A DNA stretch of 64,000 nucleotides. Source: Streptococcus pneumoniae (GTDB lineage Bacteria > Bacillota > Bacilli > Lactobacillales > Streptococcaceae). The notes under the pieces were generated by a model. It had not been told where the DNA came from. It made no database searches and saw only the letters and a list, made by a program, of their open reading frames with translations. Positions 38,314-51,030 of the stretch are shown here, one piece after another. The stretch is from NCBI RefSeq assembly GCF_001096185.1, contig NZ_CRPU01000004.1, positions 62,001 through 126,000 on the forward strand, read 5' to 3'. The number at the start of each line of letters is the position of its first letter. Position 1 is the stretch's first letter. A program made the position numbers and the translations under genes.

Positions 38314-38826
38314 TTGTTGGCTGGTCTTACACTAGAGAAATATCACAAAGATAGGCAGACATTGGATATCCACACAACATTCAACCGATACATTCCAGAT
38401 GATGACGGTACTAAGACTTTTGCAAGCTTTCGAACTACCCACTTAACTAAAAGAGAAATTGTGATACTAGACAAAATGATTGAACTGAACCAGCTCAGTG
38501 AAAATACTGACCCAAATTGGTACAAGAGCACTCGTATATTCGTCACAAACACTGGTAAGTTAATCCATAGTTCAATTCTAAGCAAATCTCTCCAGCGAGC
38601 AAACGAACGCCTTAAAAAACCAATTCCCAAACATCTGTCCCCTCACATCTTCAGACACACCACTATTAACATCTTAGCTGAAAATAAAATTCCTTTAAAA
38701 ACAATCATGGATAGGGTTGGACATTCTGATTCTGATGTTACTAATTCCATCTACACCCACGTCACAAAGAACATGAAAGATGAAGCAATCAATGTACTGG
38801 ATAAAGTTATGAAAAAGATTTTTTAA
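38314..38826 (+). pseudogene. C-terminal fragment of a phage/ICE tyrosine integrase
   Basis: A 170-residue remnant of the catalytic domain. It keeps HIFRHTT (His and Arg of box II), GHSD and the nucleophile Tyr in IYTHVT. It lacks the first catalytic Arg and the whole N-terminal DNA-binding domain; the upstream frame closes at a TAA in 38293-38295. It is therefore inactive. It is one of the few plus-strand genes on this arm and sits between a transporter and the 3' end of eno, marking an old integration event. The match to integrases is clear; the source element is not known. Confidence 0.85.
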
Positions 38827-38853
38827 AAAGTTTTGCCCCCTAAATACAAAAAT

Positions 38854-38880
38854 AGCCCTTCGGATAAAATCCGAGGGGCT
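38854..38880 (-). terminator. Main terminator of eno
   Basis: AGCCC-T-TCGGAT (38854-38865) pairs with ATCCGA-G-GGGCT (38869-38880), one bulge, A-rich left flank giving a minus-strand T tail. Confidence 0.8.
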
Positions 38881-38915
38881 AGAAACGTTGTTAAATCAAC
38901 GGCCGAACTTTTGAG

Positions 38916-40260
<1,345 letters not shown>

Positions 40261-40295
40261 TTACTCTCCTTATGAGTTAAATTTTTTACACCTCT

Positions 40296-40324
40296 ATAAT
40301 ACCTTAAAACACCTCCTTTTTCAA
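40296..40324 (-). promoter_or_regulatory. eno promoter
   Basis: On the minus strand TTGAAA (40324-40319), a 17-base spacer, TATTAT (40301-40296). The leader is about 32 bases. Confidence 0.75.
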
Positions 40325-40405
40325 GAAAAAACGTTATCTTTGTGCAAATTTTCCTTAACTTTATAAAGTAATCGCTTTCTTTTGTCTGTTTTATTCTAAC
40401 TTTTA

Positions 40406-40420
40406 TGATATACTGTTTTC
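40406..40420 (+). promoter_or_regulatory. yueI promoter giving a probable leaderless mRNA
   Basis: An extended -10 TGA-TATACT (40406-40414) ends 6 bases before the ATG at 40421. There is no Shine-Dalgarno, so transcription should start at or next to the ATG. Confidence 0.6.
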
Positions 40421-40867
40421 ATGACAGATTTATCAAAACAATTACTTGAAAAAGCTCATGGTGGGCCAAAATTAAATCCGGATGAGCAAAGACGCTATCT
40501 TGGTACCTTTGAGGAAAGAGTTCTTGGATATGCAGATATTGACACAGCAAATAGCCCTCAGTTAGAAAAAGGTTTTTTATCTATTTTAGAAAATCTTCAG
40601 GAAAAAGCAGATCCACTATTTGTGAAGATTTCACCAAACATCGAATTTGACAAGCAAGTTTTCTACTTAAAAGAAGCAAAAGAAATCGATAGTCAAGCAA
40701 CCATCGTATCTGAAGACCACGCTTCTTCTCCTTTTGGCCTGATTATCCATAGCAATGCACCAGTACAAGTAGAAGAAAAGGATCTTCGACTTGCTTTTGC
40801 AAAACTTTGGGAAGTTAAAAAGAAAGAACCATCCAAAACATCCTTCTGGAAGAAATGGTTTGGCTAA
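40421..40867 (+). CDS. YueI-family (DUF1694) protein
   Basis: A 148-residue cytoplasmic protein of the YueI family; the N-terminal [17 protein letters not shown] block is its hallmark and fixes the start. It is predicted to have an alpha/beta fold related to ribosomal protein L7Ae/L30e-like folds, but function is unknown. It lies divergent from eno, with a 163-base intergenic region, and converges on glycerate kinase with a 4-base overlap of the two 3' ends. The mRNA is probably leaderless. Confidence 0.85.
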   Translation: MTDLSKQLLEKAHGGPKLNPDEQRRYLGTFEERVLGYADIDTANSPQLEKGFLSILENLQEKADPLFVKISPNIEFDKQVFYLKEAKEIDSQATIVSEDHASSPFGLIIHSNAPVQVEEKDLRLAFAKLWEVKKKEPSKTSFWKKWFG

Positions 40868-41979
40868 ATCTTATTCAGACTTAATAAACGCCCAATATTG
40901 GCAGCCGTGTGCTCCAGATAGAGACTGGCATCTTTCAAACTCTCTTCTAAAGGTTCACTTTTCTCCAAAATAGAAAAGACAGCTTGGATATTTTCAAAGG
41001 GTAGGGAAGGTAAATCTTCAGCAAGACTACCACAAATAGCAATGACAGGAACTCCGACAGGGGTTCTTTTTGCAACACCTATAGGCGCTTTACCTGCTAA
41101 ACTTTGACGATCTAGCCTTCCTTCTCCTACAACTACCAAGTCAGCATCTGCAACTTTCTTATCAAAGTTGATTAAGTCCAAGCAGGTATCAATTCCAGAC
41201 ACGATACTTGCCTGAGCAAAGGCACACAAACCACCAGCAAGGCCTCCACCAGCCCCTGCTCCTTTAATTTCTAATGTTGCAGGCGAAACTTTTTCATAAA
41301 AATCTTGGATTGCTTGATCGACATCTGCAAACATAGTAGGATGTAAGCCTTTTTGCTTGCCAAAAATGTAGGTCGCACCTTGAGGACCACATAAGGGACT
41401 CACGACATCTGCTAAAATACGAATTTGAACATCTTCAGGAATTTCATAGCGATTTTCTGTTGACATAGAAGCTAAGTTTAATAAGGACTGACCGCAGGCG
41501 AGCAAGACATTTCCATCCCTATCATAAAATCGATAACCTAAACCAGCAGCAATCCCAATACCTCCATCATTACTGGCCGTACCACCAACACCGATATAGA
41601 TATCGTTAATCCCTTGAGCAATGAGATGGCGAATCAATTCCCCTATTCCACGAGTTTGGATTTGAAGTGGATTTCGTTTCTCTAGCGGAATTTTTCCAAG
41701 GCCAACCAAATCAGCAACTTCAAATAGTGCCAGTTGTTCTTTTTGAAAATAGCGCATGGGTTCTTTTTGACAAAAAGGTCCTGTCACTTTGATCCATTTT
41801 TCTTCAAGGTCAAGAGAATGTCGAATAGCATCAACAGTACCTTCCCCACCATCACCAATAGGGCAGAGAAGACATTCTACATCTGCTATTGATTGTTGGA
41901 AGCCTCTTTTTATTGCTTCAGCTACCTGTTGAGCGGACAAGCTCTCCTTAAACGAATCCGGTGCAATTACAATCTCCAT
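40864..41979 (-). CDS. Glycerate 2-kinase (GlxK/GarK family)
   Basis: A 371-residue kinase phosphorylating glycerate, probably to 2-phosphoglycerate, the substrate of enolase encoded nearby. I start it at ATG 41979 ([18 protein letters not shown]) with GAGGG upstream; an ATG four codons earlier overlaps the serB stop and lacks a ribosome binding site. Visible family motifs are PDSFKESL (7-14), GDGGEGT (42-48), [11 protein letters not shown] and [15 protein letters not shown]. It is translationally linked to serB. Confidence 0.9.
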   Translation of the reverse strand: MEIVIAPDSFKESLSAQQVAEAIKRGFQQSIADVECLLCPIGDGGEGTVDAIRHSLDLEEKWIKVTGPFCQKEPMRYFQKEQLALFEVADLVGLGKIPLEKRNPLQIQTRGIGELIRHLIAQGINDIYIGVGGTASNDGGIGIAAGLGYRFYDRDGNVLLACGQSLLNLASMSTENRYEIPEDVQIRILADVVSPLCGPQGATYIFGKQKGLHPTMFADVDQAIQDFYEKVSPATLEIKGAGAGGGLAGGLCAFAQASIVSGIDTCLDLINFDKKVADADLVVVGEGRLDRQSLAGKAPIGVAKRTPVGVPVIAICGSLAEDLPSLPFENIQAVFSILEKSEPLEESLKDASLYLEHTAANIGRLLSLNKI

Positions 41980-41987
41980 ACTTTCCC

Positions 41988-42632
41988 TCATTCTAAAAAA
42001 TCAATCAAAGGAAGAACTTCTAAAAAATCCCTCTTGTCAACATGATGTGGTATTTCTTTTTTGAGAACTTCTTTAGCACAAAAGGCAATTCCTAGCCCCG
42101 CCGACTTCAACATCAATAAATCATTGGCCCCATCACCGATTGCAACCGTTTTTTCTTTAGAAAGTTTTAGTTCCTCTCTCCATTTTTCCAGAGTCTCTTT
42201 TTTGACCTGGGGACTGATAATTTGTCCAATCAATTTTCCAGTTAAAAGACCATCTTTGACTTCAAGTTGATTGGCAGAGAAATAGGCAATACCGAGAGAT
42301 TTTGCTAATCTCGCAACTATTGGTGTAAATCCACCAGACACCAGACCAACTAGGATTCCATTCTTTTGGAGAATGGAAATGAATTCCTGGGCATTTGACG
42401 TTAGTTGGATAGACTTGAAGACTTTATCAAAGACCGAAATAGGAAGACCTTCCAACAAGGAAACTCTTTTTCTTAAACTGCTTTGAAAGTTCAACTCTCC
42501 TCTCATTGCCCGACTTGTAATCAGCGAAATTTCCTCCTCACGACCTGCTTCTCTACCCAAAAGATCAATCACTTCTTCTAGGATTAAGGTTCCATCAACA
42601 TCCATAACACACAAACCTTTTACTTGAGACAT
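41988..42632 (-). CDS. serB: Phosphoserine phosphatase SerB
   Basis: A 214-residue HAD-type phosphatase catalysing the last step of serine synthesis. Motif I is DVDGTL (nucleophile Asp11, Asp13), motif II SGGF, and motif [13 protein letters not shown]. The cap domain lies between residues 15 and 75. There is a strong ribosome binding site (GAGAGGAG). It follows glgA after a bidirectional-looking terminator, and no clear promoter is visible in the 58-base gap, so some read-through is possible. It precedes glycerate kinase. Confidence 0.9.
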   Translation of the reverse strand: MSQVKGLCVMDVDGTLILEEVIDLLGREAGREEEISLITSRAMRGELNFQSSLRKRVSLLEGLPISVFDKVFKSIQLTSNAQEFISILQKNGILVGLVSGGFTPIVARLAKSLGIAYFSANQLEVKDGLLTGKLIGQIISPQVKKETLEKWREELKLSKEKTVAIGDGANDLLMLKSAGLGIAFCAKEVLKKEIPHHVDKRDFLEVLPLIDFLE

Positions 42633-42656
42633 CAGTTCTCCTCTCTAAATAGCCTA

Positions 42657-42685
42657 AAAATCGTATGAAGTCATCATACGATTTT
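42657..42685 (-). terminator. Terminator of the glg operon
   Basis: A perfect 12-base stem AAAATCGTATGA (42657-42668) / TCATACGATTTT (42674-42685), loop AGTCA, flanked by A and T runs. Confidence 0.75.
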
Positions 42686-42690
42686 ATCTA

Positions 42691-44124
42691 TTAGTTAACT
42701 AAACTATGGTACAAGTCAAGGTATGACTTACAGGCTGTATCCCATGAGAAATCACACTCCATAGCTTGTTTTTGTAGGTTTCTCCAAATGTCTGGATGAT
42801 TTCTATACAAGTCCAAAGCTGTTTGGAAAGTCCAATTTAACCAATAAGGAGATAGATTGTCAAAGCTAAAACCAGTACCGCTTCCTTCGATTGGATTGAA
42901 AGCGCGAACGGTATCTCGCAAGCCTCCAACTTCATGGACCAATGGCAAGGTTCCGTAACGCATCGCCATCATCTGAGACAAGCCACACGGTTCGAAACGA
43001 CTTGGCATGAGGAAGAGGTCACAAGCAGCATAGATTTCTTGAGCTAGTTTGACATCAAAAGTGATATTTGCTGATAGCTTGTCTGGGTAAATCTGAGCAA
43101 ACCATGAGAAAGCTCCTTCAAAGGCTGGATCGCCAGTTCCCAAAAGAACAATCTGAACATCATTTTGCAAGATATGGTGAAGACTTTCCACCACCACATC
43201 AAAACCTTTTTGACGTGTCAAACGAGAAACAATTCCCACCAGTGGAACATCAGCTCTAACAGGCAAGCCAACTCTCTCTTGTAATTTTGCCTTATTCTGG
43301 GCTTTTCCTGACAAATCTTCCTGATTAAAATGATAGTCTAAAAGGGCATCCGTCTGAGGATTATACAGGTCAGCATCAATCCCATTCACAATACCAGAAA
43401 CTTTACCAGACTCCATTCGGAGAATCTGATCCAAGTTACATCCGAACTGACTGGTCATAATTTCATGAGCATAACTAGGTGAAACGGTTGAAACACGGTC
43501 AGCATAAAGAATACCAGCCTTCATCCAGTTCAGACAGTTGTTCCATCGAAGGGTACCATCAGCATAACGTTCAAAACCGACTCCAAACAAATCCCATAAC
43601 ATTCCTTCTGAAAATTGTCCTTGGAATTCCAAATTATGAATGGTTAAAACAGTTTTTATTCCTTGATAGGCTTGAATCCAACGGTATTTTTCCTTTAACA
43701 AGAAAGGTATCATAGCTGTATGGTAGTCATGAACATGGAGAAGGTCAGGAATAAAGTCAATTCTTTCCATAGCCTCAATGGCAGCAAGTTGGAAGAAAGC
43801 AAAGCGTTCTCCGTCATCAAAATCACCGTAAACATGACCACGGAAGAAATAATATTGGTTGTCAATAAAGTAGAAGGTTACACCGTTTAAGACTGTTTTC
43901 TTAATCCCACAATACTGTCTACGCCAACCGACACTCACCTCAAAATGAAGAACATCTTCAATTTGATTTCCAAATTTAGCCTCTACCATATCATAGTAGG
44001 GTAAAATCACTGCAACTTCGTGCCCAGCTTTTACCAGTGATTTGGGAAGAGCGCCAATAACGTCTCCCAAACCACCTGTTTTTGAAAAGGGTGCACCCTC
44101 TGCTGCTACAAATAAAATTTTCAT
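42691..44124 (-). CDS. glgA: Glycogen synthase
   Basis: A 477-residue GT5 glycosyltransferase adding glucose from ADP-glucose to the growing alpha-1,4 glucan. The ADP-glucose-binding KTGGL motif is at Lys15-Leu19, and the second-domain signature is [20 protein letters not shown]. It is the last gene of glgB-glgC-glgD-glgA, overlapping glgD by 4 bases, and is followed by a perfect hairpin terminator. Confidence 0.97.
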   Translation of the reverse strand: MKILFVAAEGAPFSKTGGLGDVIGALPKSLVKAGHEVAVILPYYDMVEAKFGNQIEDVLHFEVSVGWRRQYCGIKKTVLNGVTFYFIDNQYYFFRGHVYGDFDDGERFAFFQLAAIEAMERIDFIPDLLHVHDYHTAMIPFLLKEKYRWIQAYQGIKTVLTIHNLEFQGQFSEGMLWDLFGVGFERYADGTLRWNNCLNWMKAGILYADRVSTVSPSYAHEIMTSQFGCNLDQILRMESGKVSGIVNGIDADLYNPQTDALLDYHFNQEDLSGKAQNKAKLQERVGLPVRADVPLVGIVSRLTRQKGFDVVVESLHHILQNDVQIVLLGTGDPAFEGAFSWFAQIYPDKLSANITFDVKLAQEIYAACDLFLMPSRFEPCGLSQMMAMRYGTLPLVHEVGGLRDTVRAFNPIEGSGTGFSFDNLSPYWLNWTFQTALDLYRNHPDIWRNLQKQAMECDFSWDTACKSYLDLYHSLVN

Positions 44125-45260
44125 GAATGAATATCCTCTGTTACTTTGCTACCTTTCTTAACGACAACTGGATGTTCTGCAGTTCCTCGAATCACAACAC
44201 CAGGCTCAACTTCAACACCCTTGTCCAAGATAGCATACTCTACCTGAGCCCCTTCTCCAATGACAACACGAGGGAAGAGCAGGCTATCTTTAACCAAGCT
44301 ATCCTTGTGAACATGAATATTACGTGATAGAACAGAATGAGCCACTTGACCTTCAATGATACTACCAGACGCAAACTGAGAAGTGCTTACTTTAGATGTG
44401 TTAGCATAGTAAGTTGGTTCTTCGTTTTTAACCTTTGTATAAATCTTTTGGTTTGGTGAGAAAAGAGAGTAGAATTTTTGCGATTCAAGCATATCTTTGT
44501 TAGCTTGGTAATAAGACTCTACAGAGTGAATATTTGCCAAATAACCTGTGTATTCGTAGGCAAAAGCCCCTTCTTTTGCAGCCAAATCCCGCAAAACATA
44601 GCGCAATTTCTCTGGATGTTCTTTCTTAGCTTCTTCTTCCAATCGTTCGATCAACCAAGGTGTGTCAACGACAAAGATATCTGTGGACATATTGTAAACT
44701 TCATCTGTTGATTTGCCATCAAAGAGTTTATGAGAACGAACATGGTCTGTTTCATCCACTTCTAAGATTGCATTTACTTCTGAAATATCTTTCTTAGCTA
44801 GTTTTTTATAAACTACAGTGATAGGCCCTTTTGTTGTACTATGTAGGTGGAAAACTTGGTTCAAATCAATGTTAATCAGAACATCGCAGTTGAGGGAAAC
44901 CGTTTGGTTTGACCCAGAACGTTTCAAATAAGTAAGAAGCTGTTGGTAGTATTCTTTTCCAACTGTGCTACTTTCCACACGGGTATTGTAAATACCTAGA
45001 TAATAGTGGCTAAGAAGGGTTGACAAGCCCCACTCACGCCCTGAACGGATATGGTCAAAGACAGAACTGATATTATCTTGTTGGAAAATACCAAAGATAC
45101 TACGGACACCTGCATTAGCAAGACTTGAAAGTGGGAAGTCAATTAAGCGATATTTACCTCCAAAAGGCAAACTAGCTACTGGACGGTGATCCGTCAGTGT
45201 TGACATATCATGAAAACCAACTGTATTTCCTAAAATGGCAGAATATTTATCAATCTTCAT
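44121..45260 (-). CDS. glgD: ADP-glucose pyrophosphorylase regulatory subunit GlgD
   Basis: A 379-residue GlgC-like protein. It lacks the catalytic GGxGTRL loop; the N-terminus reads [20 protein letters not shown] instead. This identifies it as the GlgD subunit, which in Firmicutes forms a heterotetramer with GlgC and raises its activity. The C-terminal left-handed beta helix begins near residue 290. It overlaps glgC by 11 bases and glgA by 4. Confidence 0.95.
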   Translation of the reverse strand: MKIDKYSAILGNTVGFHDMSTLTDHRPVASLPFGGKYRLIDFPLSSLANAGVRSIFGIFQQDNISSVFDHIRSGREWGLSTLLSHYYLGIYNTRVESSTVGKEYYQQLLTYLKRSGSNQTVSLNCDVLINIDLNQVFHLHSTTKGPITVVYKKLAKKDISEVNAILEVDETDHVRSHKLFDGKSTDEVYNMSTDIFVVDTPWLIERLEEEAKKEHPEKLRYVLRDLAAKEGAFAYEYTGYLANIHSVESYYQANKDMLESQKFYSLFSPNQKIYTKVKNEEPTYYANTSKVSTSQFASGSIIEGQVAHSVLSRNIHVHKDSLVKDSLLFPRVVIGEGAQVEYAILDKGVEVEPGVVIRGTAEHPVVVKKGSKVTEDIHS

Positions 45261-46392
45261 CTGTTGCTACCCCCACTACTTCATCATATCCTACAACTTG
45301 TACTTCATCTGTTCCATCAATTTCGACACCGTCAGAAATAATCGCACCTTCACCAATAATGGCACGTTTAATCTTAGCTCCTTGACCAATGATAGCTCCA
45401 CTCATGATAACTGAATCAACAACTTCCGCTCCTTCACGAACTTGCGCGCCTGTTGAAAGGATAGAATGTTTAACAGTTCCATCAACGAAACATCCGTCTA
45501 CAACTAATGAGTCTTCCACATCAGCATTTGCCCCGAGGAAGTTTGGTGGTGAAATTAAGTTTCTTGAGTAAATCTTCCATTGACGGTTACGACTATCCAA
45601 GGCATTTTCTGGAGAAATGTACTCCATGTTCGCTTCCCAAAGCGACTCAATCGTACCAACATCTTTCCAGTAACCGCTAAATTCATAAGCATAAACACTT
45701 TCACCTGACTCAAGGTAATTTGGAATGACATTTTTACCAAAGTCTGACATATCTACATTGCTCTTTTCAGCAGCGACTAACATATTACGAAGGCGTTGCC
45801 AATCAAAAATGTAGATTCCCATAGAAGCTTTTGTAGATTTAGGTTGAGCTGGTTTTTCTTCAAATTCAACAATACGGTTATTGGCATCTGTGTTCATGAT
45901 ACCAAAACGGCTCGCTTCTTTAAGAGGGACGTCTAAAACTGCTACTGTCAAACTAGCATTATTATCCTTGTGAGACTGGAGCATATCATCATAGTCCATT
46001 TTATAGATATGGTCCCCAGACAAAATCAAGACATACTCAGGGTTGACACTGTCGATATAGTCGATATTTTGGTAAATAGCGTGACTAGTCCCCTCAAACC
46101 AACGATTTCCTTCACTGGCAGAATAAGGTTGAAGAATAGAGACACCAGAATTGATACCATCTAGTCCCCAGCTTGAACCGTTCCCAATATGATTGTTGAG
46201 AGCAAGAGGTTGATACTGTGTAATGACCCCCACATTATGAATCCCTGAGTTGGCACAGTTTGATAGGGCAAAGTCAATGATACGGTAGCGCCCACCAAAT
46301 TGCACAGCTGGTTTTGCGATGCTTTGAGTGAGTTTACCGAGACGAGTTCCTTGCCCACCAGCAAGAATCAAAGCTAACATTTCATTCTTCAT
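45250..46392 (-). CDS. glgC: Glucose-1-phosphate adenylyltransferase
   Basis: A 380-residue catalytic subunit of ADP-glucose pyrophosphorylase, the committed step of glycogen synthesis. The nucleotide-binding loop [13 protein letters not shown] (10-22) and the sugar-phosphate-binding [19 protein letters not shown] region are intact. The beta-helix C-terminal domain starts near 290. It overlaps glgB by 11 bases and glgD by 11, so the whole operon is translationally coupled. Confidence 0.97.
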   Translation of the reverse strand: MKNEMLALILAGGQGTRLGKLTQSIAKPAVQFGGRYRIIDFALSNCANSGIHNVGVITQYQPLALNNHIGNGSSWGLDGINSGVSILQPYSASEGNRWFEGTSHAIYQNIDYIDSVNPEYVLILSGDHIYKMDYDDMLQSHKDNNASLTVAVLDVPLKEASRFGIMNTDANNRIVEFEEKPAQPKSTKASMGIYIFDWQRLRNMLVAAEKSNVDMSDFGKNVIPNYLESGESVYAYEFSGYWKDVGTIESLWEANMEYISPENALDSRNRQWKIYSRNLISPPNFLGANADVEDSLVVDGCFVDGTVKHSILSTGAQVREGAEVVDSVIMSGAIIGQGAKIKRAIIGEGAIISDGVEIDGTDEVQVVGYDEVVGVATDED

Positions 46393-48310
46393 TTTCTACT
46401 CCTTTTTGGTTTTTACTTGTGACGGTTTTTGCAGATTTCAAGCGGCGTTTGATTTTCCAAACACTAGCCCCCATAGCCGGTAGGGTAAAGGTTAAGGTCT
46501 GCTCATAATCTTTCCATAGTCCTTCTTGCGTTTGAACAGTTTGATTATGTTCTTTCCAAACGCCTCCCCACTCTTCTAACTCAGTATTCCAGACTTCTTC
46601 ATAAATTCCTGCAACAGGCAGACCGATTGTAAAATCTTTTCGTTCAACAGGTGCCATATTAAAGACGCAGACTAGCATGTCGCCCTTCTTACCCTTACGG
46701 ATGAAGGAAAGAACACTCTGGTCTCGATTATCCGCATCAATGATTTCAATACCATCATAGCTGGTATCAATTTCCCACAGACAGCGGTTGTCTTTGTAAA
46801 ACTGGTTTAGCTGAGAAGTGAAATACTTCATCTTAGCATTCATTGGGTCTTCTAGGTTAGACCATTCCAACTGTTCTTCAGATTTCCATTCTAGGAATTG
46901 ACCGTATTCGCTACCCATAAAGAGCAATTTCTTACCAGGGTGACAAATTTGGTAAGTGTAGAGATTGCGCAAGCCTGCGAATTGATTGTAACGATCTCCC
47001 CACATCTTATGCATCATACTCTTCTTGCCATGAACCACTTCATCGTGCGAGAATGGCAAGAGATAGTTTTCATTGAAAACATACATAAAGCTGAACGTCA
47101 CCAAATTAAAGTCATATTTACGATAAATCGGATCTTCTTCGTAGAAACGGAGGATATCATTCATCCAGCCCATGTTCCATTTGTAGTCAAATCCTAGACC
47201 ACCTAGCTCTTTCGTCCCCGTAATCTTGGTTGCAGACGAACTTTCTTCTGCAATCATCATCACATCTGGATATTCTAACTTAATAATATCATTCAAGCGT
47301 TGAAGGAAATAATAACCTTCATAGTTGAGATTTCCCCCATCTTTGTTAGGTGTCCATGGAGCATCATCATAGTCCAAATAGAGCATGTTGCTAACTGCAT
47401 CCACACGAATACCATCCAAATGATAGACATCGATCCAATGCTTAATGCAAGAAATTAAGAAGGACTGGACTTCATTTTTTCCAAGGTCAAAATTAAGGGC
47501 ACCCCAACCATAGTTATGAGCCTTATTATGGTCTTGGTATTCAAAAGTCGGTGTCCCGTCATAATAGGCTAAGGCATCATCATTGATGGTAAAGTGACCG
47601 GGTACCCAGTCTACAATAACCCCAATATTATGGATATGACACTCCTCGACAAAATCTTGAAACTCCTCTGGTCTACCATAGGCATGCTCTAAAGCGAAGT
47701 AACCCATAAGCTGATAACCCCAACTCAAGCCCAAAGGATGGGACATCAAGGGCATAAACTCAATATGAGTATAGTTCATCTCAACTAGGTAAGGAATGAG
47801 TTCATCTTTCAATTGGGCAAAACTATAAGGACTGCCATCAGGATTTCTTTTCCATGAGCCAGCGTGAACTTCATAGATATTGACAGGACGTTCAGCAAAG
47901 CCCCAACGTTTTCTTCGTGCCAGCCAAAGTCCATCCCTCCATTTCTTCTCAGGAAGCTCTGTTACGATTGCCCCTGTTCCTGGACGAGCCTCATATCTGA
48001 CAGCAAAAGGGTCAATCTTCATCAGTTGATGACCATTTTGACGTGTGACATGATATTTGTAAATATGCCCTTCTTGAGCCATATTGGTAAAGACTTCCCA
48101 GACCCCAAAGTCATTTCTTACCATTGGAATCTGACCCTCAATCCAGTTGGTAAAATCACCAACCAAGTGGACAGCCTGAGCATTAGGTGCCCAAACACGA
48201 AATGTATAACCATACTCTCCATTCACTTGCTCTTTATGTGCTCCTAGATAATGCTGAAGGTGAAAATTTTCTCCTGTCATAAAGGTGCGCAAAGCTTCTC
48301 TTTTATCCAT
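46382..48310 (-). CDS. glgB: 1,4-alpha-glucan branching enzyme
   Basis: A 642-residue GH13 enzyme introducing alpha-1,6 branches into glycogen. An N-terminal CBM48 domain spans about 20-110. Catalytic residues are the nucleophile Asp304 (GIRVDAVSN), the acid/base in MIAEESS (Glu355 first of the pair) and the Asp in [10 protein letters not shown]. Start ATG 48310 lies behind a GAGGGGG-like site. It is first in the operon, under two promoter/cre modules. Confidence 0.96.
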   Translation of the reverse strand: MDKREALRTFMTGENFHLQHYLGAHKEQVNGEYGYTFRVWAPNAQAVHLVGDFTNWIEGQIPMVRNDFGVWEVFTNMAQEGHIYKYHVTRQNGHQLMKIDPFAVRYEARPGTGAIVTELPEKKWRDGLWLARRKRWGFAERPVNIYEVHAGSWKRNPDGSPYSFAQLKDELIPYLVEMNYTHIEFMPLMSHPLGLSWGYQLMGYFALEHAYGRPEEFQDFVEECHIHNIGVIVDWVPGHFTINDDALAYYDGTPTFEYQDHNKAHNYGWGALNFDLGKNEVQSFLISCIKHWIDVYHLDGIRVDAVSNMLYLDYDDAPWTPNKDGGNLNYEGYYFLQRLNDIIKLEYPDVMMIAEESSSATKITGTKELGGLGFDYKWNMGWMNDILRFYEEDPIYRKYDFNLVTFSFMYVFNENYLLPFSHDEVVHGKKSMMHKMWGDRYNQFAGLRNLYTYQICHPGKKLLFMGSEYGQFLEWKSEEQLEWSNLEDPMNAKMKYFTSQLNQFYKDNRCLWEIDTSYDGIEIIDADNRDQSVLSFIRKGKKGDMLVCVFNMAPVERKDFTIGLPVAGIYEEVWNTELEEWGGVWKEHNQTVQTQEGLWKDYEQTLTFTLPAMGASVWKIKRRLKSAKTVTSKNQKGVENEE

Positions 48311-48326
48311 AATACCCCCTCTTTTC

Positions 48327-48341
48327 TGTAAGCGTTTTCTA
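48327..48341 (-). promoter_or_regulatory. cre-like CcpA site downstream of the glgB promoter
   Basis: TGTAAGCGTTTTCTA on the plus strand, close to the catabolite-responsive element consensus. It starts just after the predicted transcript start, a position where CcpA blocks elongation. Confidence 0.6.
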
Positions 48342-48348
48342 TGTTTTT

Positions 48349-48377
48349 ATTATACTACCTTTTTAGAGAAGATTCAA
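48349..48377 (-). promoter_or_regulatory. glgB promoter P1
   Basis: On the minus strand TTGAAT (48377-48372), a 17-base spacer and TATAAT (48354-48349), 39 bases before the glgB ATG. Confidence 0.8.
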
Positions 48378-48468
48378 GTAAATTACTATACTTCTTTAAA
48401 ATTATTTTGAAAATCTACAAAAAGTTCACTTTCTCGTTCAATTGTAAAGCAATATTTTTTCAAAAAAA

Positions 48469-48499
48469 TGTGAAAACGCCTTTCTTTTCTCTACTATAA
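48469..48499 (-). promoter_or_regulatory. Possible upstream glgB promoter with second cre-like site
   Basis: A -10-like TATTAT near 48495 on the minus strand followed by a cre-like TGAAAACGCCTTTC (48471-48484, plus strand), which has one extra base relative to the consensus. This mirrors the promoter-then-cre arrangement of P1. Confidence 0.4.
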
Positions 48500-48552
48500 T
48501 ACCAAAAAGTTCGTATTTTTGCTACCAATATTGTTTTTTTATAGCAAAAAAT

Positions 48553-48580
48553 AAAACCAGGAAAACAATTTCCTGATTTT
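48553..48580 (-). terminator. Terminator of pulA
   Basis: CAGGAAA (48558-48564) / TTTCCTG (48569-48575), A-rich left and T-rich right flanks, so probably bidirectional. It lies 110 bases after the pulA stop. Confidence 0.7.
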
Positions 48581-48691
48581 ACACGTTTGATGAAAATATT
48601 TATCAAATTTTCTATACAAGTGAGTTATCAGCTAAGTTCTTTCTATTCGTTCACTTCCAATGATGTGTTAAGATAGTGAGATAGATGGTAT

Positions 48692-50971
48692 TTATAAAAC
48701 ACTCAAGACGGCTAGACTAATATCATCTAAAACATTATCTTCTTTTGAACGACTATTAGTTACCAACATGGCTAAATTTCCTGCATTTTCAAATTGATAG
48801 GGTTCTGATTTAGCATTCACAACAACCAAGAGGTGTTCTTTCCCATGAACTTCATAGATAAGGCAGCCGCTATGTTCAATCGCAGAATGCACAAAGACAT
48901 GATGGTAAATTTCATCATAGCTAGAGTAAGAAAAGGCACCAGTTTTTGTCTTCAATCGGATGACTTGACGAATAAATTCAATACTGTCTTGACGCTCATT
49001 GATCAAATCCCAGTTGACTTGGTTCACACTGTCAGGAGCATTATAGCTATTCATCGCACGCTCTCTATCATCATGGGTCAACTCACCATTCTCACCAGTC
49101 GCAACCAGTTTGGTACGACCAAATTCTTGACCGATTTCCATAAAGGCCATCCCTTGCATGAGTAGGTTCATAGCTGTGGCTGTCTCAACCTTGCGCATGA
49201 TTTGTTCTGAACTTTGGTCTGGATGAAGGGTTGCCAATAAATCATGAAGATTGTAATTGTCATGGGCTTCCACATAGTTAAGCACTTGATTTGGATGTGT
49301 ATAGGTTCCTAATTCACGACTTCCTAGGATTGCTTTAGCTAGAATTGGCTCTGTCGCAGCACCACTGACAAAACCTGATTTAATTGCACCGTAAACTTCT
49401 CCACCTTTGACAGCATCACGCTGATTGTCATTAAAGAAACCAATATTTGGCATTTCGTAGGCGTTGTCTTTCTTAGCCTTATCATAAGGGGCAAGACCTG
49501 TTCCCATGTCCCAACCTTCTCCATAGAGGATAATGTTAGGGTCGATTTCATCCAAACTCTGACGAATCATCTGCATAGTCTTGACATCATGAATCCCCAT
49601 CAAGTCAAAACGGAAGCCGTCAATATTGTATTCTTGCACCCAGTATAGAAGAGAATCAATCATATACTTGCGGAACATTTCGTGTTCACTGGCTGTTTCA
49701 TTTCCAACACCCGTTCCATTCTGGAAGGTACCGTCTGAATTCATACGATAATAATAGTCAGGGACAGTTGTTTGGAAAGGTGCATCAACAACTGAGAAGG
49801 TATGGTTATAGACCACATCCATAATAACACCAATACCCGCATCGTGGTAAGCTTGAACCATGGTCTTCAAATCACGAATGACCTGAGCTGGATCCTCTAG
49901 ATTAGTTGAAAAACTAGTTTCTGGTGCGTTATAGTTTTGTGGATCATAACCCCAGTTGTAGGTTACATTTCCATCCTCATCGTATTCTTTATGACGGTCT
50001 GCAATTGGTTGCAACTGAACATAATTGTAGCCCAGCTTCTTGATGTGATCAAAAGCAGTTGACTGGCCATACTGGTTAACCGTCCCTGTCTGAGCCGCAC
50101 CCAAGAAAGTTCCTCGAAGATGTTCATCCACACCTGAGGTCGGTGATTTGGTCAAATCACGAATGTGCATTTCACAAATAACTGCCTTACATGGATTTGC
50201 CAAGCGCCAAGTAGCATCAGAACCGTGCTTGACCTCAAAATGTTCAACTTGCTTTTCTGCATGACTCAGGATAGCTGATCGTTTGCCATCAGGACTGGTC
50301 GCAATTGTATATGGGTCACGTGTCAGTGTTTGGTGATGGGGGAATTGAACTTGATACTGATAAGTCTTACCTGTCAAATCTTCCTCAACATCCAAACTCC
50401 AGACACCGATTGTATTGTCCTCATGATTATAAGAGTAGCGATTGCCTCTTTCCATCTCAAAAGTTTTCCAAACAGGTGCATCGTTAGCAGCTGATTCATA
50501 AATCACAACCTGCACTGCTGTCGCTGTAGGAGCCCAAAGGGCAAAATGAGTCTGATTGTCCTCTACACGGCAACCCAATTCCCCTTGGTAACCCCAATGA
50601 TGGTCAAAACTAGCACTGTTAATGGCCTTATCAAAGGCAAAAGGATTTTGATTTTTATAGAAAGGACTGGCAATAGCAGGATTTTCAGAGTAATAAATCC
50701 GATCATCGCCTTCCAAAATCCAGACCTCTGTTAATAGGGGATAGTGATTAAAACGGATAGCATATTCTTTACTGGTTTGGCCGGTATGAACCACAAAATT
50801 CAAGCTTTCTAAGGGATGAGCACTTGGGTGTTCAAAGCTAAATAAGGCTCCAAAATAATCTTCTTGGTAAGTTAGTAAATCAATTCGTTGATCCTTACTC
50901 TTTACAAAAGAGCAAGTGTCGTATTCACCATTTTTACGATGGTAATGAATGCGCATAGGATAAGTATACAT
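48692..50971 (-). CDS. pulA: Type I pullulanase (intracellular)
   Basis: A 759-residue GH13 debranching enzyme cleaving alpha-1,6 bonds of glycogen or maltodextrin. The pullulanase signature YNWGYDP is present. The nucleophile is Asp456 (GFRFDLMG), the acid/base Glu485 (YGEGWD) and the transition-state Asp lies in VEAHDNYNL. An N-terminal CBM48-like domain precedes the barrel. No signal peptide or LPxTG is present, so this is the cytoplasmic enzyme rather than the surface SpuA type. Start ATG 50971 has AAAGGA; MRIHYH five codons later is an alternative. It is transcribed alone, from its own promoter. Confidence 0.95.
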   Translation of the reverse strand: MYTYPMRIHYHRKNGEYDTCSFVKSKDQRIDLLTYQEDYFGALFSFEHPSAHPLESLNFVVHTGQTSKEYAIRFNHYPLLTEVWILEGDDRIYYSENPAIASPFYKNQNPFAFDKAINSASFDHHWGYQGELGCRVEDNQTHFALWAPTATAVQVVIYESAANDAPVWKTFEMERGNRYSYNHEDNTIGVWSLDVEEDLTGKTYQYQVQFPHHQTLTRDPYTIATSPDGKRSAILSHAEKQVEHFEVKHGSDATWRLANPCKAVICEMHIRDLTKSPTSGVDEHLRGTFLGAAQTGTVNQYGQSTAFDHIKKLGYNYVQLQPIADRHKEYDEDGNVTYNWGYDPQNYNAPETSFSTNLEDPAQVIRDLKTMVQAYHDAGIGVIMDVVYNHTFSVVDAPFQTTVPDYYYRMNSDGTFQNGTGVGNETASEHEMFRKYMIDSLLYWVQEYNIDGFRFDLMGIHDVKTMQMIRQSLDEIDPNIILYGEGWDMGTGLAPYDKAKKDNAYEMPNIGFFNDNQRDAVKGGEVYGAIKSGFVSGAATEPILAKAILGSRELGTYTHPNQVLNYVEAHDNYNLHDLLATLHPDQSSEQIMRKVETATAMNLLMQGMAFMEIGQEFGRTKLVATGENGELTHDDRERAMNSYNAPDSVNQVNWDLINERQDSIEFIRQVIRLKTKTGAFSYSSYDEIYHHVFVHSAIEHSGCLIYEVHGKEHLLVVVNAKSEPYQFENAGNLAMLVTNSRSKEDNVLDDISLAVLSVL

Positions 50972-51030
50972 TTTTATTTTTCCTTTTTACTTTTTAATTT
51001 GTTTCTATTTCACTAATAAATTCTTGACCG

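Larger units (their letters stand above)
48311..48691. other. Region between glgB and pulA
   Basis: No gene. It contains P1 with its cre-like site, the possible upstream module near 48469-48499, and the pulA terminator at 48553-48580. Confidence 0.7.
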
